The translations under genes and the position numbers were made by a program. The notes under the pieces were generated by a model, which saw nothing but the letters and a program-made list of their open reading frames with translations, made no database searches and was not told the origin of the DNA. From Mycobacterium sp. 852014-52450_SCH5900713 (GTDB taxonomy: Bacteria > Actinomycetota > Actinomycetes > Mycobacteriales > Mycobacteriaceae): 43,141 nucleotides of DNA. The DNA lies in contig NZ_LZIL01000072.1 in assembly GCF_001667075.1 (NCBI RefSeq), positions 1 to 43,141 on the forward strand. The letters are read 5' to 3'. Numbering within the stretch: position 1 is the stretch's first letter; every line of letters begins with the position of its first letter. Shown piece by piece: positions 7,972 through 15,881 of the stretch.

Positions 7972-9276
7972 ATGACGCTCTTCGAGCTGCTTCCGTCGGT
8001 GAGGCACGGGCTGAACCCGCACCTCGACCGCGCGGTCTGGCCGCTCAGCGCGTACGTCGACGACCTGGGCCGATTGTGCGTCGGGGACGTCTCCGCCGAC
8101 GATATCGCCGCCGAGTACGGCACCCCCACCTACGTGGTGGACGAGGAGGATTTTCGCGCCCGCATCCGCTGCTATCGCGCGACGCTCCCCGATGCCGAGC
8201 TGATTTACGGCGGCAAGGCGCTGTTGAGCGTGGACGTGGCCCGCTGGGCCGCCGACGAAGGGGCCGGCGTGAAGGTGTGCTCGGCCGCCGAGCTGGCCAC
8301 CGCGCTGGCTGCCGACGTCCCGCCCTCGCGGATCGTGCTGGCCGGCGCGAAGACCGCGACTGAACTCGGTGACGCGATCGCGGCCGGCGTCGGGCGGATC
8401 GTGATCGACTCACCCAGCGAGATCTCGCTGCTCGCCTGCCGGGCGCGGCACCGTCAGCGCGTCCTGGTGCGGGTCATTCCCGACGTCGGGACGCCCGACC
8501 AAAAATTCGGCTTCGCCCTGGCGGGGGGCCAGGCTGCGCTCAGGCGTGTCGTGGACCAGCCGTCGCTCGACTTGGTGGGGCTGCACTGCCAACTCGGGGC
8601 GCACATCACCGACGCCTCGCTGTACGGTGCGGCTATCCGGCAGACGATCGGCGTGATGGCCGCGGTCCGCGAGCACCATCAGGTCGTCCTCACTGAGCTC
8701 AATCTCGGCGGCGGTCACGCGATCCCATACCGTTCGGGCGACCCGGAACTCAACCTGCGGTCACTCGGGGCCACCGTGGATGCCGCGTTGGAATCCGCTT
8801 GCGCGGAGCACGGATTCCCGCGGCCGAAGATCGCGATCGAGCCCGGCCGGGCGATCGCCGCACGCGCCGGGGTGACCCTGTGCCGGGTCACCGCTGTGAA
8901 GCGGCAGCCGGGCGGGCATACCTTCATCGCGGTGGACGACGGCCCGGCCGACAACCCGCGGAGTTTGGGCCTGAAATACACGGTGGCACTGGCGAACCGC
9001 CACCGCCCGACCGCCAGCGCACCCGTCACCGTGGTGGGCCGGAATGGACACGGTGACGAGATCGCCCGCGACGTCGAGCTGCCCGCGGACATCCACCCCG
9101 GCGATCTGCTGGCGGTGGCCTGCACCGGCGCCTATCAGCACTCGACGGTATCGAGCCCCAGTCTGGTGGGCCGGCCGCCGCTGGTCGCGGTCTCCGGCGG
9201 CCGCTCTCGCGAGCTGGTGCGCCGGGAGACCGTGGCCGACCTGCTGGCCCGCGACCGCGGTTGGAACGGCCAATGA
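7972..9276 (+). CDS. Type III PLP decarboxylase-like protein lacking the DapDC Cys motif
   Basis: A 434-residue fold-type III PLP enzyme resembling diaminopimelate decarboxylase. The PLP lysine is Lys82 (YGGKAL), the phosphate-binding glycines are GGGH (246-249), and EPGR is at 290-293. In LysA the partner-subunit motif is HCESGD; here the aligned segment (357-362) reads RNGHGD, with no catalytic Cys or Glu. The usual DGGMSDN becomes DDGPADN. The protein is therefore unlikely to be the housekeeping LysA and may act on another amino acid or have lost decarboxylation. The ATG at 7972 is the only in-frame start that gives the family's length. The stop overlaps the next start (ATGA). Confidence 0.85.
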   Translation: MTLFELLPSVRHGLNPHLDRAVWPLSAYVDDLGRLCVGDVSADDIAAEYGTPTYVVDEEDFRARIRCYRATLPDAELIYGGKALLSVDVARWAADEGAGVKVCSAAELATALAADVPPSRIVLAGAKTATELGDAIAAGVGRIVIDSPSEISLLACRARHRQRVLVRVIPDVGTPDQKFGFALAGGQAALRRVVDQPSLDLVGLHCQLGAHITDASLYGAAIRQTIGVMAAVREHHQVVLTELNLGGGHAIPYRSGDPELNLRSLGATVDAALESACAEHGFPRPKIAIEPGRAIAARAGVTLCRVTAVKRQPGGHTFIAVDDGPADNPRSLGLKYTVALANRHRPTASAPVTVVGRNGHGDEIARDVELPADIHPGDLLAVACTGAYQHSTVSSPSLVGRPPLVAVSGGRSRELVRRETVADLLARDRGWNGQ

Positions 9277-10031
9277 CGTCGCCCGGCACGAACGTTCGCG
9301 CACGCGCCGACCGCTTGCGTGTCACGGTGGCGTACGCCGTCCTGTTGCTCGCGGTCTCCGTCACCCTGACGGCCATGGGTGCGCGCACCCGCGCCTCGGT
9401 CGTGAGCGAAATGAGCACCAACCTGCACAACCTGGCGCACGGCCACCTGGCCGCCCTGGTCGGTAGCGCATTCGTCAGCGACGGGGGCGACGTCTATCTC
9501 TGGTTGCCGGGGCTGGTGTGCCTCCTGGCGCTGGGCGAACTCATCTGGCGCGGTCGGGGCTTGCTGATCACCTTTGCCGTCGGCCACATCGGCGCCACCT
9601 TGATCCTCGCGGTAGGGCTGGTCGCCGCGGTGGAGACGGGATGGTTGCCGTTCTCGGTCGCGCGAGCCACCGATGTCGGGATCAGCTACGGCGCGGTGTG
9701 CGTGCTGGGCGCCCTGACCGCATCGATACCGTTGCGCTGGCGTCCGGCCTGGATCGGTTGGTGGCTCGGCATCGGGTTGGTGGCCACGTTTAATGCGGAC
9801 TTCACCGCGTTCGGTCACGTTCTGGCGCTACTCCTTGGCATGGGCTTGTCGTTCCGGTTGCCGTCGATGGCGCGCTGGACGCCCGTGCACGCGGCCTTGC
9901 TGACCGTCGGCGCCGCGTTCGGGTTCTTCGTGCTGTCGGGATGCTCGTCGTTGATGGCTCCCGTCGGCGGGTTGACGGGTGTCGTGATGGCCCTGCTCGC
10001 CAACCGGGTGGTGCGGTCGGCCGCGGTCTAA
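9273..10031 (+). CDS. Rhomboid-like integral membrane protein
   Basis: A 252-residue protein with about six hydrophobic helices. A GISYG segment (136-140) gives a candidate nucleophile Ser138, and GHVLALLLG gives His182 in a later helix, the Ser/His dyad arrangement of rhomboid intramembrane proteases. An early loop (LHNLAHGHLAAL) and the DVG before GISYG resemble the actinobacterial rhomboid-like family. The ATG at 9273 overlaps the decarboxylase-like stop by four bases, so translation is coupled. Proteolytic activity is inferred from the motif only. The gene ends overlapping the convergent GH172 gene by four bases. Confidence 0.75.
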   Translation: MTSPGTNVRARADRLRVTVAYAVLLLAVSVTLTAMGARTRASVVSEMSTNLHNLAHGHLAALVGSAFVSDGGDVYLWLPGLVCLLALGELIWRGRGLLITFAVGHIGATLILAVGLVAAVETGWLPFSVARATDVGISYGAVCVLGALTASIPLRWRPAWIGWWLGIGLVATFNADFTAFGHVLALLLGMGLSFRLPSMARWTPVHAALLTVGAAFGFFVLSGCSSLMAPVGGLTGVVMALLANRVVRSAAV

Positions 10032-12070
10032 TCGGTTGAGCCGGTCAGCGTCTCGATCTGATAGCGGCTGGCCGTCCACGGCGGGGAGTCTTGTGTGGGC
10101 GTGAGGGTGATCGCCAGCTGCGCTTTGCCCGCGGTTATCGATTGCGGCAAGAGGTACGTGTCGTCGAGCCAGCGATGAAAGCCGTTGCTGCGCGGCTGCA
10201 GCCAATTCCCGACGGGAACGCCATCGATGGTGACGTCCGCCGACTGGAAGCCGTCCGCCTGATCCGACGTGCGGCGCAGCGCGATGCCGCGGTTGTCCGG
10301 GTCGGTCTCGAGGTGGAACGTGACCGCGGCGTTGGTGGCGCGGACCGACCCGATCACCGGATGGGTGTCGTCGGCCCCTTCATATTCGCTGACCAGCAGC
10401 TGATCGGCGCCGTCAATGTCGGCGTAGCCGTGCAGGAGTCGACTGACCGGGTCGCCCGGGCGAACGTCGTCGCCAGGCGTAAGAGTGTCATTCGGCTGCG
10501 TGTAGAGGAAAGCTGTTGAGCTGTAGTCGGGTTGAACCATGTTCCGTTTACCGTGCTCGATGCCGAAGCGGATCGCGGAATGGTAATCGATGGCGTCGGC
10601 GAGCATGAGTCGATAAACGGCGACACAGTAGTCGGCGCAGCCGGCGGTGGCCGTGCGCCGGTCGGGTTGCCCGGTGAGCGGGTCGCTGAAGCGGGTGCCA
10701 TCCTTGAAATACCAACCGCCCTCGTAGAGGTCCTCGGTACCGGTGCCATACCACTGGGGCGACCCGGCGCCGTCCGTGTAGACGCGCTCGGCCCCTTCGA
10801 GAAAGTAAGGGGCGGCGTCACTGAACGCGGTCCTGATTCGAGAACCGCGGATGGTGTGGCTGACGCCGACGAATTTCCCGTGGCCCTGCTCGTCGGCGAA
10901 CAACCAGTCCTGACCGACGACCGTCGGCCCGGAATGCGAGCGAGCGGTGAAGTAGCCGGCGCGACCGCTGGCCAGCGCGGCCGCCCATTGGGCATCGGGG
11001 GCGGTGGTCACGTCGCTGTCGATTCCGGCTACCGGGTGGTCGGTGGTGTTCACAATCGTGATGCGGGCCGCGTGGGCGAAAGGCATGGGCCACCATGCGG
11101 ACAACGACAGCGGTCCCCCGGGCTGCTGGACCACCGCGAACATCAGGGACCGCACGGTGTTGGCACCGAGCCCGGCGCCGAAGAACTCCCCGAGCGGCGA
11201 GTCGACCAGGGTGCGGCCGTCGAAGTCCATTCGCAGCCGCAAGCCGCTCAGCAGTTGGTCCGCCGGTTCGGGCAGTTGCAGCCGTAACGCCGAGATGGTG
11301 CCCGCGCCGGCCGATTCCGCGATGGTCATCTCGGCCCCGGCCGGGACCTCGACGACCCGGTTGTCGTGAACCGCCGCAGCCGCAGACGGTTTGGGGTCGA
11401 CGGCGCCCGCGGCGCGCAGCATCGCGAGCACGTCGAGCGCGGGGTCGGAGGGCGAGAAAGTCGACACGCCCATGGCGCTCGAGAATTGTCGATAGTCGAC
11501 GTGGTAGTACTCGAGATTCGACGCGACGCTGATCCGCATCGACTGTCGGTAGGGCATCGGCACCTTGATGTACACACCACCCGGCGACTGCGCCGCATTC
11601 GCAACGAGCGGCCACTCGAACGGCGCACCCAACGCACCGTCGACCACCGATTGCAGGGGAGCGTCGATCACCGTTCGTCCGTCCAGTTCGACGCGGATGT
11701 TCCCGAGCCGGGTCACCTTGCCGCCGTCGCGGGTGAGCCAGATCGAATCCACCTCGCCGGCACCGCGATCCTCCGCGATGACGCAGCCGGCACCGCCCGA
11801 GGTCAAACATCCTCCGGTGCCGTTGCGATTACCGGTGGAGAGGTCGAAATCACCGCCGCTGCGGTCGAAACTGGAAAGCTGCAGGGCCTGCGTGTCGGTG
11901 CGCAGATACGGCAACCGGTCGAGCCGTCGATAGGTGTCCCAGCCGACCAGCCGGTCGCCGGCGTCATTACCGATCGGCGTCGCGAGCGCCGCGCCCGCAG
12001 CGGTAATACTGACCGGCACCGAGAGCGCAAAAGCTAGCGTTGCGCACCACGCACGAAGAGCCACCGGCAT
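10028..12070 (-). CDS. Secreted GH172 (DUF2961) glycoside hydrolase family protein
   Basis: A 680-residue exported protein with a signal peptide (about residues 1-30, ending AAGAALATP). The DUF2961 signature is clear: QWYGTGTEDLYEGGWYF, then a VYRLMLADAIDYHSAIRFGIEHG segment. GH172 enzymes include difructose-anhydride hydrolases/synthases and exo-D-arabinofuranosidases, the latter acting on mycobacterial arabinogalactan and lipoarabinomannan arabinan. An exported member in a mycobacterium could trim its own or a neighbour's cell-wall arabinan; the substrate here is inferred. The ATG at 12070 is chosen because it places the hydrophobic signal at the N-terminus; the longer frame to 12142 does not. 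Confidence 0.85.
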   Translation of the reverse strand: MPVALRAWCATLAFALSVPVSITAAGAALATPIGNDAGDRLVGWDTYRRLDRLPYLRTDTQALQLSSFDRSGGDFDLSTGNRNGTGGCLTSGGAGCVIAEDRGAGEVDSIWLTRDGGKVTRLGNIRVELDGRTVIDAPLQSVVDGALGAPFEWPLVANAAQSPGGVYIKVPMPYRQSMRISVASNLEYYHVDYRQFSSAMGVSTFSPSDPALDVLAMLRAAGAVDPKPSAAAAVHDNRVVEVPAGAEMTIAESAGAGTISALRLQLPEPADQLLSGLRLRMDFDGRTLVDSPLGEFFGAGLGANTVRSLMFAVVQQPGGPLSLSAWWPMPFAHAARITIVNTTDHPVAGIDSDVTTAPDAQWAAALASGRAGYFTARSHSGPTVVGQDWLFADEQGHGKFVGVSHTIRGSRIRTAFSDAAPYFLEGAERVYTDGAGSPQWYGTGTEDLYEGGWYFKDGTRFSDPLTGQPDRRTATAGCADYCVAVYRLMLADAIDYHSAIRFGIEHGKRNMVQPDYSSTAFLYTQPNDTLTPGDDVRPGDPVSRLLHGYADIDGADQLLVSEYEGADDTHPVIGSVRATNAAVTFHLETDPDNRGIALRRTSDQADGFQSADVTIDGVPVGNWLQPRSNGFHRWLDDTYLLPQSITAGKAQLAITLTPTQDSPPWTASRYQIETLTGSTD

Positions 12071-12555
12071 AGCGAAGAAGCCTACTTTTCTCGGTCGGGT
12101 TGACCGGATTTGGAATCTAATCAGGCCGGTGCCGTGGGACACGAAAGATCACTCTGGCATGAAATGCATTCACCGTGTTGGCACTTGAGAGAAGAGCGGA
12201 CCGAGATTGGCGCGAGCGTATACACCGGCGCGGTGTGGTCGTCCAGACAGCCTACCGAGTTGGTCGGCAGGATTGCAATGGGCACAGCGAATGCGGGGAT
12301 CGCCGACAATCGGCAGCGCTGCAGGGGACCCCAGAGTCCGTATCTCGGTTCCCCCGAGCATGTTTCGCATCGCCCTGCATTGTTGGAAATGTAGGTCGGA
12401 TCGCGCGCTATTCCCTATCTTATGCCGCGCCCCGCCCCTGCGGAAGATTTTGGAAAATGAATGCAAATCAGGCTCGCAGTCGCCATCATGGACGCATCCG
12501 CCGGCCGCGTTGCCGACGACTATGCCGCGCTTTCAATCAGTTGAAGTAGGCCGCC
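12071..12555. other. Gene-poor, relatively AT-rich stretch
   Basis: About 485 bases upstream of the GH172 gene without a convincing gene on either strand. Short open frames exist, but none has a ribosome binding site, a domain or a codon pattern like its neighbours. It should contain the GH172 promoter on the minus strand and ends where the first micro-lipoprotein cassette begins. Confidence 0.5.
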
Positions 12556-12597
12556 GCAAATTTAGTAAATCCCATAGCATTCCGCATTGCACTCACG

Positions 12598-12603
12598 TAA
12601 CAT
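12598..12603 (+). promoter_or_regulatory. Candidate -10 element (TAACAT), copy 1
   Basis: TAACAT lies 46 bases before the micro-lipoprotein ATG. It aligns with TAATAT at 13259-13264 in the second copy and sits in a strongly conserved context (CTCACGTAAYATAACT). No convincing TTGACA-like -35 is found at the usual spacing, so an alternative sigma factor or activator is possible. Confidence 0.4.
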
Positions 12604-12649
12604 AACTCCCCTCGGGCGTACATCTCTCCTCTAACGGATGGAGTGGTTC

Positions 12650-12781
12650 ATGTCTCGTATGAAGTACAAGGTTGTCCTCGGGCTGATTCTGGCCGCCACC
12701 GCGTTAACATCCTCGGGTTGCACGGTGCCGCTTGTGATCGACTGCAGCACTGCAGCCACTGGAGTTACCTGCACGCCATAG
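12650..12781 (+). CDS. 43-residue lipoprotein-like micro-protein, copy 1
   Basis: Begins MSRMKYKVVLGLILAATALT, then SSGCTVP and ends TCTP. A basic N-terminus, a hydrophobic core and a Cys at residue 24 after Ser-Ser-Gly give a lipobox-like cleavage site. The mature part would be about 20 residues with two further cysteines. Compared with the copy at 13312 the first 10 codons are identical, and many later differences fall in synonymous codons (TCC/AGC Ser, TTA/TTG Leu, GGT/GGC Gly, TGC/TGT Cys), which is what selection on this peptide would produce. GGATGGAGTGG upstream is a plausible ribosome binding site. Function unknown. Confidence 0.72.
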   Translation: MSRMKYKVVLGLILAATALTSSGCTVPLVIDCSTAATGVTCTP

Positions 12782-12810
12782 GGGCCGTTCGGCCTTCGAG
12801 GGGTGCGCTG

Positions 12811-12869
12811 CTGGCACGCTTTCCTTGGTAAGACCCACTTTTGGGTCCACCGAGTGCTCGGCGTGCCAG
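12811..12869 (+). ncRNA. Conserved 3' hairpin of cassette 1
   Basis: CTGGCACGC (12811-12819) pairs perfectly with GCGTGCCAG (12861-12869). Inside it, CTTGGT (12824-12829) pairs with ACCGAG (12849-12854, one G-U), and GACCCA (12832-12837) with TGGGTC (12842-12847) around a four-base loop. These nested stems make a long rod-like RNA hairpin starting 29 bases after the micro-lipoprotein stop. No U-run follows. It could be a processed 3' UTR, a small RNA or an attenuating or terminating structure. Confidence 0.5.
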
Positions 12870-12880
12870 TTAGCGCACCG

Positions 12881-13216
12881 GCTCTCGTCGTAGTGCTCGA
12901 GATGAGACTGCCTGCACGCCAAGCACTTATCTGAGCAGCGAGTCGCACGCTTCGTTCGCGCGCGCCGGTGACGAAAGTGCATCGCGCGATCCGGGCGGTC
13001 GTTGTGCGCTTCAATGCACGTCGGCACAGCCGCGTCGAATCCGTTGCCGCCGAATGCCTGATACTCCTGGTGCGCTGCCCTATGTGGCCGCCCCACTAAC
13101 CAGTGCGGACATCACGGTGACCCGGATCCTTAAGTCGTTGCGGCACAGGGACCTTCGATACCGGAATCGATGGCCGTGGTCTTACAACCTATCGACCGCT
13201 AGGGGACCAGGAATTC
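12881..13216. other. Spacer between the two cassettes, no clear gene
   Basis: 336 bases with no supported gene. A minus-strand open frame that crosses this spacer and runs into cassette 1 contains several Cys and His residues but no recognisable domain or ribosome binding site. It may be a decayed remnant of whatever accompanied the duplication. Confidence 0.4.
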
Positions 13217-13258
13217 GCAAATTCGTTTAATCCCATAGTATTCCGGATTGTACTCACG

Positions 13259-13264
13259 TAATAT
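13259..13264 (+). promoter_or_regulatory. Candidate -10 element (TAATAT), copy 2
   Basis: TAATAT at the position equivalent to TAACAT of copy 1, 47 bases before the ATG. It is closer to the TATAAT consensus than copy 1, so this copy might be the more strongly expressed one. Confidence 0.4.
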
Positions 13265-13311
13265 AACTCGTCTCGGGCGTAACATTTCTCCTCGGATGGA
13301 TGGAGTGGTTC

Positions 13312-13440
13312 ATGTCTCGTATGAAGTACAAGGTTGTCCTCGGCTTGGTCCTCGCCTTCACCGCATTGACGAGCTCCGGCTGCACGGTGCCTACCTTCTC
13401 GTGCAGCGGTGGAGCGACCGGAATCACCTGTACGCCATAG
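13312..13440 (+). CDS. 42-residue lipoprotein-like micro-protein, copy 2
   Basis: Begins MSRMKYKVVLGLVLAFTALT, then SSGCTVP, and ends ATGITCTP. It keeps the signal sequence, the lipobox-like SSGC (Cys24) and the two C-terminal cysteines of copy 1; the middle of the mature peptide (TFSCSGG) varies and is one codon shorter. Conserved ends with a variable middle suggest a small surface-anchored or secreted Cys-bridged peptide. Start and stop are fixed by alignment to copy 1. No known family is recognised. Confidence 0.72.
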   Translation: MSRMKYKVVLGLVLAFTALTSSGCTVPTFSCSGGATGITCTP

Positions 13441-13457
13441 GCCGTCGGGGTTGCGCT

Positions 13458-13508
13458 ACTGGCACGCTCTACTTTGCAGGTCCGCCTTCGGCCATAGGGC
13501 GTGCCAGT
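13458..13508 (+). ncRNA. Conserved 3' hairpin of cassette 2
   Basis: ACTGGCACGC (13458-13467) pairs perfectly with GCGTGCCAGT (13499-13508). The outer stem is the same as in cassette 1 although the loop sequence has changed, with a small GCC-TTC-GGC hairpin inside. Retention of the arms with a diverged loop supports a selected structure. Confidence 0.5.
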
Positions 13509-13650
13509 CAGCGCACCGACGTCCGTCAGGGTTCCTTTAGCGTGCCCGTCGACTAGGCGCCGCGCCGGCGTCACTGTGACAAATCGCCGCACGCCCTGTG
13601 GCACAACGAAATCGCGGCTGCGCAGTGCTCGGCGCCCGTGGGCCGAAGCT

Positions 13651-14691
13651 CTATTGCTTCCCTTTGCCGTTCTTCTTCAAGTCCGTATCCCGGCTGGGCT
13701 GAACGCGTTTCGGTTCTCCGGGCATTTTCGGGTAGTTCGGCGGATACGGCATATCGCCGAGGCCGCGTTCTTCGTCGGCGTCAGCGATCGCCAGTAGGGG
13801 CGCGATCGACTGCGCCACGTCATTCATTGCGGCCCAGGGGTCTTGGCGGCCCTTCACTAGATCGGGAACCGTTGTGATGGTGTAGTCGTCTGGTTCCGCG
13901 CCGGCCAGTTGGTCCCATGTCAGCGGCGTCGACACTGTCGCGATCGGGGTGGGGCGTACCGAGTACGCGGATGCCATGGTGCGATCCCGGGCGTTCTGAT
14001 TGAAGTCGATGAAAATACGCTCACCGCGTTGTTCTTTCCACCACGCAGTGGTGACGGCCTCAGGCGCGCGTCGCTCTACTTCACGGGCCAGCGCGATGCC
14101 GGCTCGGCGTACCTCGATGAAATCCCAGTCGGTGGCGATCCGAAGGAAGACGTGGATCCCGCGCCCGCCGGATGTCTTGGGATATCCCACCAGACCGAGC
14201 TCGTCGAGCAGTGGTCGCAACACGTCAACCGCGACCTCGCGCGCCTGCTCGAAGGCGACGCCCGGCTGCGGATCCAGGTCGATGCGCAACTCGTCGGGAT
14301 GGTCGGTATCCGGGCAGCGCACCTGCCACGGGTGCAAGGTGATGGTGCCCATCTGTGCCGCCCAGACGATGGCGGAGGGGTGCGTCACCTTCAGCGCGTC
14401 GGCGGTGCGTCCAGACGGGAACGTCACCCGGCAGGTCTGCAGATAGTCGGGGTGATGCTGCGGGACCCGCTTCTGGTAAATCTCCTCACCGTCGATGCCA
14501 TCCGGGAAGCGCTGCAGATGAGTGGGCCGGTCACGGAGCGCGTCGAGCATCGGACCACCAGCCACGGCGAGGTAATACTCGACCAGCCGCCGCTTGGTGC
14601 CTTTCGAGCCCAACTTGGGGAAATAAACTTTGTCCGGATTGGTCAGGCGAACCGCAATACCGTCGACGTCGAGCTCTTCTGCAGCGGCCAT
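13651..14691 (-). CDS. LigD-type DNA polymerase/primase domain protein (PolD, Rv3730c-like)
   Basis: A 346-residue stand-alone polymerase domain of the LigD PolDom family (archaeo-eukaryotic primase fold). The metal-binding pair is Asp138 and Asp140 in RIDLDPQPG, and TSGGRGIHVFL is the second conserved block. These enzymes add nucleotides or ribonucleotides during end joining and gap filling. The length equals that recalled for Rv3730c. It is transcribed divergently from ligC with only 26 bases between start codons, consistent with joint control of the repair pair. Confidence 0.9.
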   Translation of the reverse strand: MAAAEELDVDGIAVRLTNPDKVYFPKLGSKGTKRRLVEYYLAVAGGPMLDALRDRPTHLQRFPDGIDGEEIYQKRVPQHHPDYLQTCRVTFPSGRTADALKVTHPSAIVWAAQMGTITLHPWQVRCPDTDHPDELRIDLDPQPGVAFEQAREVAVDVLRPLLDELGLVGYPKTSGGRGIHVFLRIATDWDFIEVRRAGIALAREVERRAPEAVTTAWWKEQRGERIFIDFNQNARDRTMASAYSVRPTPIATVSTPLTWDQLAGAEPDDYTITTVPDLVKGRQDPWAAMNDVAQSIAPLLAIADADEERGLGDMPYPPNYPKMPGEPKRVQPSRDTDLKKNGKGKQ

Positions 14692-14717
14692 ACCAAAGAT
14701 TCCAGCACAATCGGCGT

Positions 14718-15788
14718 ATGGACTTACCCGTCATGCCCCCGGTGTCGCCGATGCTTGCCAAATCGGTGCGGTCGATCCCGCCCGATGCGTCATACGAACC
14801 GAAATGGGACGGATTCAGGTCCATCTGCTTCCGTGACCGCGACGAAGTGGAGCTGGGCAGCCGCAACGAACGGCCCATGACGCGCTATTTCCCCGAGCTG
14901 GTGGCCGCGGTCCGCGCGGAGCTGCCCGAGCGTTGCGTGATCGACGGGGAGATCGTCATCGCAACCGACCACGGCCTGGACTTCGAGGCACTACAACAGC
15001 GCATCCACCCAGCAGATTCGCGGGTGCGGATGCTCGCCGAGGCGACACCGGCGTCCTTCATCGCATTCGACTTGCTCGCCCTGGGCGACGAAGACTACCT
15101 GCGGCGACCATTCAGCGAGCGGCGCGCCGCCCTCGTCGATGCCGTGGCGGACTCGGGGCCTTCGATCCATGTCACTCCGGCCACCACCGATGTTGAGGTT
15201 GCGCGGCGCTGGTTCGACGAATTCGAGGGGGCCGGCCTCGACGGTGTGATCGCCAAGCCGCTGACCGTCACCTATCAGCCCGACAAGCGCGTCATGTTCA
15301 AGATCAAGCACGAGCGGACCGCCGACTGCGTGGTCGCCGGCTACCGCGTGCACAAGTCCGGCGGAGACGCCATCGGCTCGCTGCTGCTCGGGCTCTACCA
15401 AGAGGATGGTCAGCTCGCGTCCGTCGGGGTGATCGGCGCCTTTCCAATGGCCGAACGACGGCGCCTGTTCACCGAGCTGCAGCCGCTCGTCACCGGTTTC
15501 GAGGACCACCCGTGGAATTGGGCTGCCCATGAGGCCGGCGAACGGACGCCGCGCAAGAACGAATTCTCGCGCTGGAACGCCGGAAAGGATCTTTCGTTCG
15601 TGCCGCTGCGTCCGGAGCGCGTTGTCGAGGTTCGCTACGACCACATGGAAGGCCGGCGCTTTCGTCACACCGCGCAGTTCAACCGGTGGCGCCCGGACCG
15701 CGAGCCGCGCTCGTGTACATACGAACAACTCGAACAGCCGGTCACCTTCAGCCTCGGCGACATCGTGCCCGGTTTGGGATCGAGCTAG
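14718..15788 (+). CDS. ligC: ATP-dependent DNA ligase LigC
   Basis: A 356-residue ATP-dependent DNA ligase beginning MDLPVMPPVSPMLAKS, closely matching remembered mycobacterial LigC (Rv3731). The adenylated lysine is Lys29 in motif I (KWDGFR). Further nucleotidyltransferase motifs are IDGEIV, FDLLAL, DGVIAKP and FKIKH, followed by an OB-fold C-terminal part. LigC is a back-up ligase that works with PolD-type polymerases in excision repair. The ATG at 14718 matches the family N-terminus; the much longer upstream open frame is antisense to the PolD gene and is rejected. Confidence 0.95.
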   Translation: MDLPVMPPVSPMLAKSVRSIPPDASYEPKWDGFRSICFRDRDEVELGSRNERPMTRYFPELVAAVRAELPERCVIDGEIVIATDHGLDFEALQQRIHPADSRVRMLAEATPASFIAFDLLALGDEDYLRRPFSERRAALVDAVADSGPSIHVTPATTDVEVARRWFDEFEGAGLDGVIAKPLTVTYQPDKRVMFKIKHERTADCVVAGYRVHKSGGDAIGSLLLGLYQEDGQLASVGVIGAFPMAERRRLFTELQPLVTGFEDHPWNWAAHEAGERTPRKNEFSRWNAGKDLSFVPLRPERVVEVRYDHMEGRRFRHTAQFNRWRPDREPRSCTYEQLEQPVTFSLGDIVPGLGSS

Positions 15789-15842
15789 AAAGGCGGCGGC
15801 TGGTTAGGCAGGAAAAGACGACCGCGCCGTCAGCTGGACTTC

Positions 15843-15881
15843 GCTGATCGCTTTTATGAGCGCGATGCACCCGCGATCAGC
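15843..15881. terminator. Inverted repeat between convergent genes, possible bidirectional terminator
   Basis: GCTGATCGC (15843-15851) and GCGATCAGC (15873-15881) are perfect 9-base arms around a 21-base loop. They lie between the ends of ligC (15788) and the convergent UsfY-like gene, whose stop falls within the right arm. No U-tract flanks it, so terminator function is only inferred from placement. Confidence 0.35.

Larger units (their letters stand above)
12556..12880 (+). repeat. Micro-lipoprotein cassette, copy 1
   Basis: A ~325-base unit made of a promoter-like leader, a 43-codon gene and a 3' hairpin. A diverged copy follows at 13217-13518. The leaders align almost base for base (about 95 bases from GCAAA to the ATG) with a single one-base length difference. 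The downstream CTGGCACGC ... GCGTGCCAG arms and the trailing AGCGCACCG are also shared. Confidence 0.8.
13217..13518 (+). repeat. Micro-lipoprotein cassette, copy 2
   Basis: The second, diverged copy of the unit at 12556-12880, in the same orientation about 660 bases downstream. Leader, coding part and the arms of the 3' hairpin are all retained, while the hairpin loop differs in sequence and length. Confidence 0.8.

Noticed and set aside
12704..13096. Cys/His-rich minus-strand frame considered as an HNH nuclease fragment
   Set aside because: The Cys and His spacing does not fit an HNH or zinc-finger pattern, and the frame runs through the antisense of the first micro-protein.
12631..13604. 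Minus-strand open frames across both micro-protein cassettes sharing a common peptide
   Set aside because: They look conserved only because they are antisense to the duplicated genes. The substitutions between copies are largely silent in the plus-strand micro-protein frame, which also has the signal peptide and ribosome binding site.
14355..14717. Upstream in-frame extension of ligC
   Set aside because: It is antisense to the PolD gene, and LigC family members start at the MDLPVMPP sequence at 14718.
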